Of a stretch of 64,000 nucleotides of DNA, positions 12,301 to 23,400 are shown piece after piece; the stretch's first letter is position 1, and each line of letters opens with the position of its first letter. A model generated the notes under the pieces. The model was not told the DNA's origin. It was given only the letters and a program-made list of their open reading frames with translations, and did no database searches. This DNA comes from Ascidia mentula (taxonomy: Eukaryota; Chordata; Ascidiacea; Phlebobranchia; Ascidiidae). The DNA lies in contig OX387201.1 in the NCBI GenBank assembly GCA_947561715.1, positions 15,948,001-16,012,000 of the forward strand, in the 5' to 3' direction. Made by a program: the position numbers and the translations under genes.

Positions 12301-15300
12301 AACTCAACCTGTCCGGACAATTGCTTTCATCCCATCCATCTCCTGTACAATCAATTATTCCGTCACAAATCTTCGTATAGGTAATGGGAATCAATACCGC
12401 TATTGTACGATTTCCGTGCGGTATCTGCAAATAAAAAATTTTTAAAAAACACTTCAAGAATATATATGTGCAAAAAAAAGCCATAATATTGCAAAGCTGC
12501 AGACAGGGTGTGTACATGCACTGTTTCGACCTGTACCTTAAGAATGTTTGTTAAAATTTCGGTGAAAAATACCAAAAGCTATGTCATTTTGTTAGTCTTT
12601 TTTCATTTATTTTTTATTGAACATGTTCCCAAAGACGTGTAACCACGTTAAGCGTTAAAGGAAACACCCCAGAGAATCCTCACAATTTTTTGTCACTGCT
12701 CACAATCAAAATGTTTGATAACAAATTGTGCGACTAAATCCAAGGTAGCGACATGAGTTCTTACGTTTATTAAACACGAATTCATTCCTACAGCTGGTCC
12801 TCCTGACGACCCAGATGCGTTCTTGGTACAGTTGAATAACCCGGTTGGACACTGAGCCTCACACTCGTCCTCTGGAAACCCAGGAGGAAAGTGCCATTTG
12901 ACGTACTTAGGAAGTTTGCAATCCTCCACACCGTTACAGAGAATCCCGTTGTAAACTGGTTTTGGGTAAATATATGGTGGTCTGGGACATGGATCTAGAT
13001 GGCATCTACGTTTTAAAATTGATACGGCATTTTCATTTAAATAAACAAATGGATTTTGTTGATCATTGTATTCGAGATATTACTGAAAAAATTCTCATAT
13101 TCGTTTATGCTCAAACAAACCCTAATCATTCGCTTGATTGGTCGATTTTTGCCTACAAATAACATGCTATACCTGCAAGTATGTCCAGCTTCACTCAGCA
13201 ATCCTTTGGAACATGGCAACGTTCCTTTGCAGAAACCGTACCTGTTCCATCATGTCAGTTTAGAATATTTGAACATTTGAAAACATACCAACCCGGTTAA
13301 CTTACTTTTCGTCCAGATTGTCCGAACAGTCAGCAATTCCATCGCATATTGAAGTTTGGTTGATAAACTTGGTGGTGTTGCCAGTTCCACAACTCACTTG
13401 ACCGGGTGAACATGAGTGGGAACTTTACATTAAAAACAGTAGGTTAAAATTCACCGAATGGCGATGCTTACATTAATAGCTTGTTAAAAATGTTGTTTTG
13501 CAAAACTAATCTCTAAAGAGTAATGGCTATAACAGCATGCAGTTTGGTTTTATGGGACAAAATCAGGATTAAGTAAGGAAAAATTTGCGACAAGAGCAAT
13601 TTTGATATCTATCATGTGAAAATCCGTTGCTTTGCACCAGTTAAAAAGGCTTGTATTATTTGCTACAACATGTTGTTGTTAATTTATTCACCGAATTCTT
13701 CCAGAAAAACAGTCACCTGATTGCAGTCCTGGAAGTCACGTGATTGCAAATGTTGGAAACTTGATTCTCGCACAAGCACTCATCCGACAAATCCGGACAA
13801 TCTACTATTCCGTCACAAACCCTGCGACGCGGAATAATTATGTTGTTGTCAAAACAACGGGTGCAGGTTTTGTCGTTGAACGTCACTCCAGAATTGTTAC
13901 GTATGTCCCTGTGCATATGTTTTTTATTGATTAAAATATTAGTATAGCTTTTCTTGTTACCCATATAATATTAAAAACGGTTAAATTACGTATTCAACCA
14001 TACAAAATGTGTTAAAATTCACGCAAGTAACGACCGAGTTTCACCTTCCATCTTGCCTCCCATCGTTTGCAATGTAGCAAAGATCCGACCCATCGTCACA
14101 ATCTTGCACACTGTCCCATAACAACTGTTGAGGTAGGCGGCAAATTCGGCCTTTTCTTGCACATTTGAATCCGATTCCGTTTTTCCAATCATCGTCTTCG
14201 GGGCATCCATCGCAAGCAAACCCGTTACAAACGGTTGAACGTAAAAAGCATCTGTTGCTGTTCTGACATTTGTAATGACTCGGACAACCTACGTCACAAG
14301 GCGTCAAACCTTGACACGTGACCGTTCCGTTGCAAATATAATCTCGGTGCAGCAGACAAGTTTTGTTGTGTGATGAAGTAGTACAGCTGAAAAAAATATA
14401 TAGATGTTTAAAACTTCAATTAATCCGGTCGAGTCAAAAAAGTCTGGCCCAATATTTTTTGCAAAAAAGGCAGAAAAAAGTAATATCGCATATTTTTGCT
14501 GCTGCTGTATAATTTAATTTGCACAATCACTTGGATGCAGCAACTTTTTTAAAGGCTAATTTTAAAATAATGTATTTTTTGTATTTCTGTGTTGAGTCCA
14601 AAATAACATCATCGGTTTCTACAACTTCCACTGGTAAAAACAGAAACAAAAAAAGGAAGCGCGATGTCGGCGCGAAAAACGTTGAAGAAATAAAAAGTAT
14701 GCAAAAGCCGGTTTTGAATATAACGAAGAAAATATTAGTAAAAATGTTGTGAAACTAAAAATTAAACTTATATTTTATTAATGACAATCCTTAGCATGAC
14801 CCACAATTTAAATGAGAAGATTGCATAAATTACCAGAACATTTTTCGAACACAACTATTTAAATAATGTTTACTAATTATTATGTCAACGAATTGTTTAA
14901 CAAAGAACCGGTACATGGTGTTTTGCAAGGTTTTGTATTTAACCATCGACGTGTCTGTTTACATTGAAAGGCGCGAACAGCTTATTCCGGATACAGTCAA
15001 CATTAATCACATGAGTTCATGCAAAAGGTGACCTCTAAGTACTTCGAACTTCAAGACAAACAATATATCTGCTCCGAAATTCATTAGCAAACGTTTTGAT
15101 GGTATCTGCAAACATTGTCAATGCAAAATGCATGTACTTACATCTGTTTCTTTTACCACGTCCTGGATCGACGTTTTAATAGTATACCTTGTAATGTAAA
15201 GATCACAAGTTGAACATGATGACGTGTTTGATGTGATTTCGTCACTTCCGTCACAGTCTTGAACGTTGTTGCAAAATTGTGAAGCATTTATGGATAAACC

Positions 15301-15981
15301 ATTCGAGCAAAAGAACGCTGCAGAAAATAAAGTGTCAAAATCAAATCCAGTCATTTAAACTTTGCGCAAAAGGCTACTACTCAAATGCTGAACAATACAC
15401 AAAAGAAAAAAATGGCATGCGTGGCATCGATAAAACCTTTACCAGGACAAGCGCCTATGAAGTCGAAAGTTTCAGAAAGTTCCAGGCAAAAAGGTTTATT
15501 CATCGCCTGTCGGTGTTTTACACATTGTAACATTTACTTGATCTAATTGAGTCATCTGAATTCCAAATTTTCTTTATTTGCAAAATGGATTTAAGTTAGC
15601 GTTATCTTATATTTCTAATCATGGCTAATTTATGTCAGTCTAACTTATTTTTCCCGGACGCATTTATTACTATGTGAATTCCAAAGTGTCAATCAAGGAC
15701 ATTTCAGCATTTTAACGCAGATTTGAACTCCGTGAGCTGCATACAGATGGCCACTGTTTCAACCTGTAAGGTCGCATCAGTTCTGCTAGGTGTAACTATA
15801 GATGATTACTGGCTCCATGCTCATTTGCAGATATAAGATTTTAATATAAGGTAAATATTTAAAGCGATAAAAAAATAAGGAGGGGTGTGACGTCATGAAC
15901 ATATTTAGGAACCAACTTACCTTTGGCGTTTGCAGAGGTTGCGAAATAAATGATCGAAGCGCAAAACCACAAAATCCACAT
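9328..15981 (-). CDS. LDLa-repeat rhodopsin-family GPCR (GRL101/relaxin-receptor-like, without LRRs)
   Basis: Exons in transcript order: 15981-15921 (signal peptide MWILWFCASIIYFATSANAK), 15317-15142, 14386-14045, 13908-13717, 13392-13306, 13241-13173, 13005-12765, 12424-12309, 12029-11894, 11662-11528, 11386-11225, 11166-10864, 10486-10137, 9883-9690 and 9635-9328 (TGA). Phases agree at every join except exon 2 to 3, so a small exon between 14387 and 15141 is probably missing. The ectodomain has about nine LDL-receptor class A repeats (CDGIVDCPDLSDEC, CDGIADCSDN, KICDGIIDC, KVCDGRKDC, GHRDCSDWSDEC). TM1 starts around ILRAIVWIMALLAFFGNL and TM2 holds LNLAVADFF. TM6 has DFCCWIPL and TM7 has NSALNPILYS. 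No leucine-rich repeats lie between LDLa and TM1, unlike RXFP1/2. The DRY position reads TRL. It is a membrane receptor; the ligand is unknown. Confidence 0.9.
14387..15141 (-). other. Long GPCR intron, possibly hiding a small exon
   Basis: Intron between the first and second LDLa exons. Exon 2 ends in phase 0 (GAT|GTAAGT), but exon 3 starts with the third base of a codon, so at least one short exon or another splice site is expected here. A candidate acceptor (TTTGCAG) lies on the minus strand near 15110, but I found no donor giving the right phase. A plus-strand open frame at 14519-14752 is Lys-rich, matches nothing I know and is not called. Confidence 0.4.
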
Positions 15982-16119
15982 TGCACTTTATCCGATGTTT
16001 AAAAACCTGCTATGAATTGAAGAACCCTCGCTTTTCGATGCTGCGAAAACAATCTTGCTCTCCGTTATATAATCTGGGCTCGCTTATTTGACAAGGTACA
16101 GTAATAAATTCAGGCCTAC

Positions 16120-16269
16120 CTTGTTAGTTCGTGCTCCACGCGGTTCGTGCTCACGTTCGTGGTAAAAAACGACAGGAACATCCTGTAAGTTGGGTTGAAC
16201 TTCGTTCGCTTTTGTGTAATTTGACACAACATCCTCGTCGGAGTCGCGGGGATGTCGAAAATATTTCAA
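16120..16269 (-). CDS. Possible exon of unknown gene, or upstream GPCR 5' exon
   Basis: Open minus-strand stretch encoding a hydrophilic peptide (HPRDSDEDVVSNYTKANE, then VPVVFYHEREHEPRGARTNK), followed by a good donor (AAG|GTAGGC at 16119-16118). It lies just upstream of the GPCR signal-peptide exon on the same strand, so it could be a 5' exon of that transcript or a piece of another gene. I do not recognise the family. Confidence 0.25.
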
Positions 16270-16429
16270 TCAAGCAACATATCCAAAAATTTTAAACCAA
16301 TTTTATTTGGTTTTATTGGCAACACAACACAATTTTCTTAGGTTATCAATTTTTGTCAGGCAAAATAGAAACCAAATTCCTTAGCTGCCACTATACCACA
16401 CTCTCAACAAAATGTTAGGAAAATATTTG

Positions 16430-16790
16430 CATGTTATTACTCTGGCGGCTCATCTGGCCATTCGCCATTTCCGCTACTTTCTAGAGGGCCGTTTATTTAC
16501 TCTTCACACCGACCACAAACTGTGAAACTTTTGCGTTACAAGAGGCATCGGATCCATGGTCAGCAATACAACAGCCCACTTTCCGCCATATCCAAGTACA
16601 CAATGGACCTTCGATGTCTATGGTAAATACAGTTGTGTTTCTGACACATTACATACAGCATTAATTGGCTCATACAATATCCTGCAAAGGGAGTATACAA
16701 GTACGTCACTTCTCGTACCTCCAAAACACTGACCAAATCCGGAAAACGTAGGACACGATGGGCTTTCCTAGTGTCTGAAAACAAATTGTG
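16430..16790 (+). mobile_element. Gypsy RNase H fragment, fossil
   Basis: Short Ty3/gypsy remnant. The RNase H signature AAHLAIRHFRYFLEGRLFTLHTDHK is split here as AAHLAIRHFR and FLEGRLFTLHTDHK. It is broken and only a few hundred bases long. The same fragment recurs at about 30607-30920 inside the gene array, next to the same flanking DNA, so it is part of the ancestral array flank. It marks the left edge of array-related sequence. Confidence 0.7.
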
Positions 16791-16968
16791 GGCGCCCTTG
16801 GCAATTTACTAAATTGTGAGGAACATTGATAGAATATAATGTGCCGGTGCGAGGAAGATCACATTAAACTCTGGTGTGAAGCCCAGTCTTTGCAATACAA
16901 AGTCCTTAGTTTCCAAGAAAATTCAGAGATATTATAATTACTAGCTATATTTTTGAGCAAATCCTGTA

Positions 16969-17143
16969 CGTCACAATTTACGTGGTTATTGTCAAGGTAC
17001 TTTATTTTGTGACGTCATTGTTGGATTGTTATGTGTATATTGATGGACAGTCATAATGGAATGTTGATCATTAAAAAAAAGGAGGCAGACTGTTAACAGC
17101 TATTTTGCAGCAGTAAAGCAAGTTTAAAGAGAAACAAAACGAC
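16969..17143 (+). repeat. Left terminal repeat of the Gmr1-like element (partial)
   Basis: About 175 bp matching the first part of the right repeat at 18576 with only a handful of differences. It contains a TGACGTCA palindrome and a short TATA-like A-rich run. It passes directly into integrase-like sequence. Confidence 0.85.
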
Positions 17144-18575
17144 CTCGGTACACAGTTTGTATCTGAGTGCATGAAAGAGGTGGAACGACTCCTTATGGTC
17201 AAACACTTGGCTACGACCCTATACCACCCAATGAGTAATGGTCTGGTTAAAGAATTCAATGGTACCTTGAAACGGATGTTGAAAAGGCTTTGTTGTGATC
17301 AGCCCCGACACGCCGTCCGATATTATGTCGAGCTATCGAGTACGTGGTCGACTTAAGGAATCGGATCGCAAACACCTTGCAGTTAGCCAAAGAAGAACTG
17401 TCAAAGTCACACAGTAGGCACAAACAGTACTTTGACAGGAAAACCAAACCGCGGAGATTTAAAGAAGGCGATATAGTTCTTCTATTGCTCCCAACCGACC
17501 ACAACAAACTGTTAATGCACTGGAAAGGTCCATTTACCGTTCTCGAAAGATTTGGTACCAACGACTACGTGCCTGACATTAATGGAAAGACAAAGACGTT
17601 TCACATAAATTTGTTAAAACAGTACATACAGAGACATGTCTCGGGTAAGGAAGGTCCAGCTGAGGAAGAAAGGTACGGACAGGATTCCCATTCATGTGCG
17701 ACCGCTCTCGTTGCAAGTGGTTCGGATCAGGTGACCTACGGAGAACAACTTGACGAGGCGCAATGCAAGCAAGCGGAACAACTCGTCCGACAGAACGAAT
17801 CTGTGTTCAGCGACGATCCAGGAAGTGTGGAGTTCATTGAGCATGGAATTGAGTTGACTGACGACCAACTTGTGCGCTCTAAGGCTTATCCCGTGCCTTA
17901 CCACATGCGACAGGAGCTCGAAAACGACATTGAGGAAATGATGCGACTGGGCATAATACAGCGTTCGCGTTCCGCTTATGCTTCGCCGGTGGTCATCGTA
18001 AAGAAAAGGGATGGTGCGTTAAAAACCTTAAAGTGCATGCTGACAAGTCAGCCGATGTTGCGCTTGCCTGATGTTTACAGAGAGTTTGTTCTGCGAACCG
18101 ATGCGTCCCAAACCGGAATAGGATGTGTTCTACTGCAACAACATGACGGAAGACTCTACCCCGTGAGCTACGCAAGTAGGAAGTTGTCTCCCGCGGAGGC
18201 GGCATATTCGACTATTGAGAAGGGGTGCCTTGCAATCATATGGGCAGTTAAAAGGTACAGGATTTACCTTTACGGATGCGAGTTCGTGTTGCATACGAAT
18301 CACCATTCCCTGAAGTATCTATCCTCAGCAAAACATGACAATGACCGTGTGATGCGCTGGGCGATGTATTTGCAGAGTTATCGCATTCGCTTTGAGTATA
18401 TTAAGGGTTCGGAGAATGTTGGTGCCGATTTTCTAAGTAGGTCGTAACAACAACGTTGGTAAAAGTTGTACGGCGTTTGTACATAAATCACTGTGTGGCC
18501 TTTCTTTGCGTTTGGTAATTTGTTTTGTGTTGGTTGTCGAAAATAAAACGATGTTTTCCCTTAGATAGGGGGTGA

Positions 18576-18805
18576 TGTCACAAATTACGTGGTTATTGTC
18601 AAGGTACTTTATATTGTGACGTCATTGTTGGATTGTTATGTGTATATTGATGGACAGTCATAATGGAATGTTGATCATTATAAAAAGGAGGCAGACTGTT
18701 AACAGCTATTTTGCAGCAGTAAAGCAAGTTTAAAGAGAAACAAAACGACAATTAAACTAACCCGACACCGTCGCCCGAGAAAACAGTCTAAGGTCAGACG
18801 CGACA
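18576..18805 (+). repeat. Right LTR of the Gmr1-like element
   Basis: 230 bp starting TGTCACAA and ending GCGACA, the usual TG...CA ends, followed by the target duplication CTGTA. Comparison with the spacer copy near 31198, which lacks the element, fixes the right boundary. Confidence 0.87.
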
Positions 18806-18835
18806 CTGTATCTCATGTGAACTCCTAAATGCGTT

Positions 18836-18989
18836 AATCAGAATTGTTCTTCTGGCACTCAAGTTTCTAGTGCTTATTTGAAACCGACGTTTCGTCTGCC
18901 ATCCGGCGAGACTTCCTCAGGGTTATGTTAGCAATATTGCATCAAGCGCATCAACACAAAAATCGCAAGAAAAACGCAAGAAAATGCGT
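18836..18989 (-). mobile_element. Short Penelope-like insert with hammerhead-like motif
   Basis: A 154-bp insertion relative to the paralogous spacer near 31228, bounded by the 8-bp direct repeat AAATGCGT (18828-18835 and 18982-18989). On the minus strand it reads CTGAGGAAGTCT, a loop, AGACGAAAC (18920-18889). This resembles the hammerhead-ribozyme core (CUGAnGA, stem II GUCU/AGAC, GAAAC) known at the ends of Penelope-like retroelements. One core base differs from the CUGAUGA consensus, so self-cleavage is doubtful. It is probably a truncated copy. Confidence 0.6.
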
Positions 18990-19668
18990 GTCCAGGATAT
19001 AGTGTAAATTGTTTCCTCTGCTCTGGGCTGTCTGTGGTGCAGTTGTGTTTGGTCAATCATTCTATTCTATTTCTATTGGTTGCCACGTAAACTGCTTATG
19101 CAAAAAGAATTCAGAAGTTAAACGTTGCCTGCCTCGGTCCACATTAAGGACCGGGGTGGCATAATTTAAAAAAAGAGAAGTGTTTAATCACACGCTACAC
19201 AAACAATGTCGTTCGAGAGCCATGTTTGCTATTCATGGGTCCCCAAACTGGTATGGGCCCTCGGCGTCGCAATGGGGTGTCTTTATTATATAGAATGGGA
19301 GCCATTGTTTAAATAAGATTTCAAACTTCTTCATAACCTTGTATTAGAATCACAAATGAATGGTAGTTCGTAGAAACACGAAACAGCAAGATGTGTGTGG
19401 AATAATGTCAATACTTGCGATCTTTTCCATATTGTTGCACGAGTCAGATAAGCACACATCAGATATTTTGTGCAAGGCACTTTTGAACAGCAACCAATCG
19501 GAAATAATACGAATGAACAGAATACGATAAGAGTAAAATTGAATATTTTAGCACAAAATACAATTGTACATGCATAAAGAAGCGCTTCGGAAAAGGATAT
19601 ATATAGACAGAGTTAATTGCCTCCTAACAATATGGAATATTTGACAGGTGATTTGATATTATTTAAGC

Positions 19669-19811
19669 CAGGGTTTCTCAACGGCCTTGAGGGAGCGGGG
19701 TTTGCATGAGTCTTTTGCTTGTCGTCTGCGTTTTTTTATATGAGTGGGAGCCACAGGTCCAGGGGCATTGTTGTAGGGGGCCACAAAGCAATAAAAGGTT
19801 AAGAACCACTG
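19669..19811. mobile_element. hAT-like MITE, copy A
   Basis: 143 bp with terminal inverted repeats CAGGGTTTCTCAAC and GTTAAGAACCACTG. Flanking 8-mers ATTTAAGC and ACTTAAGT agree at six of eight positions, compatible with an old hAT target duplication. The right flank contains the stop codon of NTase-TPR gene A. It has no coding capacity. Confidence 0.75.
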
Positions 19812-19813
19812 AC

Positions 19814-22800
19814 TTAAGTACACTTGTCTATTAATTCTTTACAACGCCGCATTTTATAATCCGAAACCTGCCTCCTTTTATACAGATCATAGGCAAGTTC
19901 AAGCTTTGTCAATGCCTCTGGTCGCCTCCCTAACAGCAGTAAACAACGGCCAATCGTGCAATAGCTCTCTGAACGATAGACCAAATCGGTTACGCAAAGT
20001 ACATCCAAACTATTTAGAGAATAGTGAAGCGCCTCCGCGAAGTAGCCAAGTTCAAGGCAGGTTGAGGCAAGCCATAAATTGCACTGACCTATATCGTTTT
20101 GCGAATTATTTCGGTCGAAGTAAGTATATTGGCTCAGTGCATGTTTGAGGAAATGCAACGCGCTGTAGAGTCTATTTAGTTTGTAGTGGCAAAAACCAAG
20201 GGCAAAGTAACAATCGGTTTTATGTTTGTTGCTAAAGCCTTCAGGAGTTTTCCGTTCCACGCTTTTTACTAAAATTTCAAGAAACTTTTGAGCACTATCA
20301 AGAATTTTGCTCTCTATCAGTTCGTTGACTATGGTTGTTAACTTTGCGATGAGTTCATCGTACCTCGAGGTACTCGCTTCGATCCAAATATCAGCAGCTG
20401 TGACAAAACTTTCACAACTCAAGTCATGCTGGTGATTTTTGTAGTAGGAATATCCAAGACCGAAATGGCAAGATGCGATATCTTTCATGTAGGTTTCGTT
20501 GGTAGAACAACGGTTCTTTTTCAACACTTGTAATCGTGCCAAGGCCGAAGCAAAACGTGATATTGCCTGTTCGTTTCTGCAGAGTTCTTGAAAACACTTG
20601 GCTTTGGCTATGTCGCAATTGGCAAGGTTGATTGCATTGAACTGAACAGTTCCCAATCGAATCCCACTCTCAAATTGTTTAAAATGATTTAGAGCTTGTT
20701 TGTATCTTCCGTTTTGAGATAAACGTTTGGCCAACTGAAATTTAAGTTGGCTTTCTGTCTCCAAAGAAGTCGTTCGTTGCAATATTTCTTCAATTATTTC
20801 GATTTCTATTGCTCTGTAATGTCTGTGCTCTGGGTGGCTGGTCTTGGAGGCCTTCCGGAAGACAGCATGGGCAACTGCAAATATTAAAATAAAACTTTTA
20901 AGAAAACAAAATTTTACATGCCTGTAAAAATATCTCTGGATAAAATCCACTGAATGTTTTTCTCTCATTTTCGAGTTCCAACATTTAATGACGTTATTGT
21001 AGCGCTTGCATTACTGCATTGTAGCGAAGCGGATTTATTGCCTTTTTCGTCGAGTTTCTTTGATTTTCGGTTATTGTTTACACGTGGAGTCTTAATTTTG
21101 CAACGCAATAAAGCGGTACAACGCTTATACTTTCATATTGGTCGTAAAAAACACTTGTAAATAACGATTCGTAATTTCGCTGTATCACTGTACACGTGTG
21201 CCCAACTTATTGTAGCGTTTGTTTCGTGCATAAAGGTCAATTAGTACACGATCCCAAACTCCGTTATTGAGCAAATTTTCTGTTAGGTTTGATACCAATA
21301 TTTGAATTGGGCCGAATATTAAAACCTACGTAAACTATTCGGTGTAATTTAAACACTATAAGTTTCTTTCCGCAACATCCCTACTTTACACACGACAAGC
21401 CTACAAATCGTATGACACGAAAGGAGGTTTATCTTTTGATTTAATTTACCTTTGAGCCCAATGCAACAGTTGGGGCGTTTCCTAATCTTCTCGTACACTT
21501 CGCATGCTTCACAATATTTTTCCAAGTTAGCAAAACAAAAAAACAGGGTGTGGAGGCAGAAAAGTTCGTCGTCATCATCGTTATATCTTCTTTTGCCTTT
21601 CAACAAAGCACGACCTTCTGCTATCGCTTTATCATAACACTTTAGCCAATATAATATAGCCAACTTGCTTAACCTTCCAAGTTCAGAACCACCTTCAACA
21701 GCAGTATTGTCACAGGAACGTTTAACCAAGGATTGTAATGTCAAAGCCGTTTCAAAATACCTGACCAGGTTGTCTTGCCCCAACATCTCTACAAGCGAAT
21801 CGCTCACAATATCATACTGGCCTTTGCGTTTTGTGTAAACGCGCAAACGTAATTCGCAAGCCAAAGACAGTGCAAACAAAATGTCCTCCATTAGGGATTG
21901 ATTGATGACGTTATTCTCAAACAATTTGCGCGCTATGTCGAAGGACGACTGTGCGGCCAGTCTGTGGATTCTACCCAGTGAAGCAACAAACAAGCTCGTA
22001 CTTCGGTAGACCAAACGTTTAACATCAAAAAATTCTTTTTGGTGGAAAGAGGGTAAAGTTGTTAAGGGACTGAAATTATTAAAGTCAGCATCCAAACTTG
22101 CTGCAATACGGTCAAGGTCACCAATTAGCGCTTTACTTTTAAGGCCATCTCGGTATAACTCATAAACAGCTTGTGAACCGGACACAAAGCATGTGCTTTC
22201 GAGCACTTCAGCCAATCGATAGCCGTTTTTCAAAGCTTCGTCGTTATCCAAATATTTCAGCATGCGTGACACTGTTTTAATGAGCTCTGTTCTCCAATGT
22301 TTGTTTTCTGTTTCCATTCTTCCCAAAGGAAATTTCGATGCGTGTGGCATCATTCCATCAAAAGATACACCTCTTGGGGTGTTCTCGTCATAAAACCAAT
22401 TATTCTCTTCACATTCCTGGTCGTTTAGGTAAGGTAGCGAAGCACTTGGAATGATGGTTTCTCCAAAGTTGATTACAATCAAATGAAAAATAACTGACAC
22501 CCATCTAAAATACTCCAGTATTTCTTCATAATCATCTCTCTCGTATACATTGTCTTGCAATAGATATGCATGTTCAAAATCAGAATACGGAGTAATCTCA
22601 CTCAAAGCAAGGGATCCCATACCAATAAGTGCATATTCGCATGGACATGGTCCTATAACTGATATACTATAATCCATAATGTCAGACATAAGTGATTTAT
22701 ATTCATATGTTATCAATAATTGCAGTTTTTCCAAACTTTCGGCTCTGGATATAACGGCATTTCCGCCTGAAATATCAAGTTCTTTCAGGCGTGACGATGT

Positions 22801-23154
22801 GTTTTTCCTCATCTGGTCAATAGTTTGCACAAAATGTTGTGATTTTTCAATCAAATTATGTTGATGTATTTTAGCATTTGTAAGTTTCAACGTGAGGCCG
22901 CAAAGGTCGGCAAGACATTGTTCATATACTTCCTCACTTGCTGGATCTCTGACAATGGCTGCATTTAACAATACAGCGCTTCTGATTAAACATATCTTCT
23001 GTTCATGTTTGCAGTCACATTTTTCAGCCAGTATTTTGTACTCTCTGCCCAATCTAAACAAAACATTTGCACACTGCAGTGGATCTTGCTCTCTTCCATG
23101 TTTTCCACACATGGTTCTCAATTCAGCAGAAAATAATTTGATGTCTTCAGACAT
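19814..23154 (-). CDS. NTase-TPR gene, copy A (intact)
   Basis: Two exons: 23154-21450 (donor AAAG|GTAAAT) and 20874-19814 (acceptor TTTGCAG|TTGCCC). Phase 1 join, 921 aa. Residues 1-145 are helical and Cys-containing. Residues 146-205 form a DUF294/GlnD-type nucleotidyltransferase-like core with G180-S181, ten residues, then D192-F-E194 (TPYSDFEHAYLL). Residues 258-335 resemble the matching C-terminal partner region (TPRGVSFDG, FPLGR, TELIK, FVSGSQAVYELY). About seven TPRs follow at 611-644, 653-686, 700-733, 743-776, 787-820, 829-862 and 870-903. No signal peptide or membrane segment, so probably cytosolic. The catalytic pair is D-x-E rather than D-x-D, so activity is unproven. Its 575-bp intron is the longest of the family. 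It carries GF-S extra residues near 780-783 and the MITE directly follows the stop. Confidence 0.92.
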
Positions 23155-23165
23155 TGTTTTTATGA

Positions 23166-23400
23166 CCTATCCAAAATTATTGAAATCAGATTTCACTATC
23201 TGTACCATATTACAGCTTTAATTGAAAACAAATCCCAAAGCCTGTTTTTACCTGGTAGATCCTGCTGTTACCTGGTAGATTATAAGGCAACTAATATTGT
23301 GCTTACTTCCCTGTTTATCATGGAAGTGACTGGATCACAAAAACTAAGCAGAGCAGTGACGTCAGTATAGATATAATGTGTCAAGATGGAATACACTTTT
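23166..23400 (-). promoter_or_regulatory. Conserved 5' flank of NTase-TPR genes with CRE-like palindrome
   Basis: Sequence shared by all copies just upstream of the ATG. A perfect TGACGTCA lies at 23357-23364 in copy A, and the same site is at 28991 (B), 51179 (F), 56935 (G) and 62575 (H). C and E have one-base variants. The palindrome is the CREB/ATF consensus. An AG in TTTTGGATAG lies 12 nt before every ATG and could accept a cis-spliced leader exon or an SL trans-splice, which is common in tunicates. Confidence 0.5.

Larger units (their letters stand above)
16969..18805 (+). mobile_element. LTR retrotransposon copy, Gmr1-like Ty3/gypsy order (INT before RT), incomplete
   Basis: A 1.84-kb element flanked by the 5-bp duplication CTGTA (16964-16968 and 18806-18810). 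The empty site is visible in a paralogous spacer near 31198. It has terminal repeats at both ends. Between them, in order, lie an integrase core piece (about 17140-17330), the integrase C-terminal GPY-like region (about 17440-17640), an RT N-terminal portion and RNase H (to 18447). Integrase ahead of RT is the order described for the Gmr1 group of deuterostome Ty3/gypsy elements. The copy is much shorter than a full element, is broken (about two or more breaks) and cannot be autonomous. The near-identical terminal repeats suggest a young insertion. Confidence 0.85.

Noticed and set aside
14519-14752. Lys-rich plus-strand frame inside a GPCR intron
   Set aside because: No splice context, no recognised domain, and a composition typical of AT-rich intron.
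19133-19150. GGTCC/GGACC hairpin (also near 31373 and 47371) as a terminator or structural RNA
   Set aside because: Stem of only 5-6 bp, missing from the F-G spacer and not tied to a gene end. Noted only as a spacer marker.
21349-21449. Continuation of exon 1 into ...INLLSC...RKETYSV as a natural 601-residue protein
   Set aside because: A good donor at 21449 and a phase-matched acceptor at 20875 exist in every copy, and the read-through tail is intronic and variable. An unspliced short form cannot be excluded but is not the main call.
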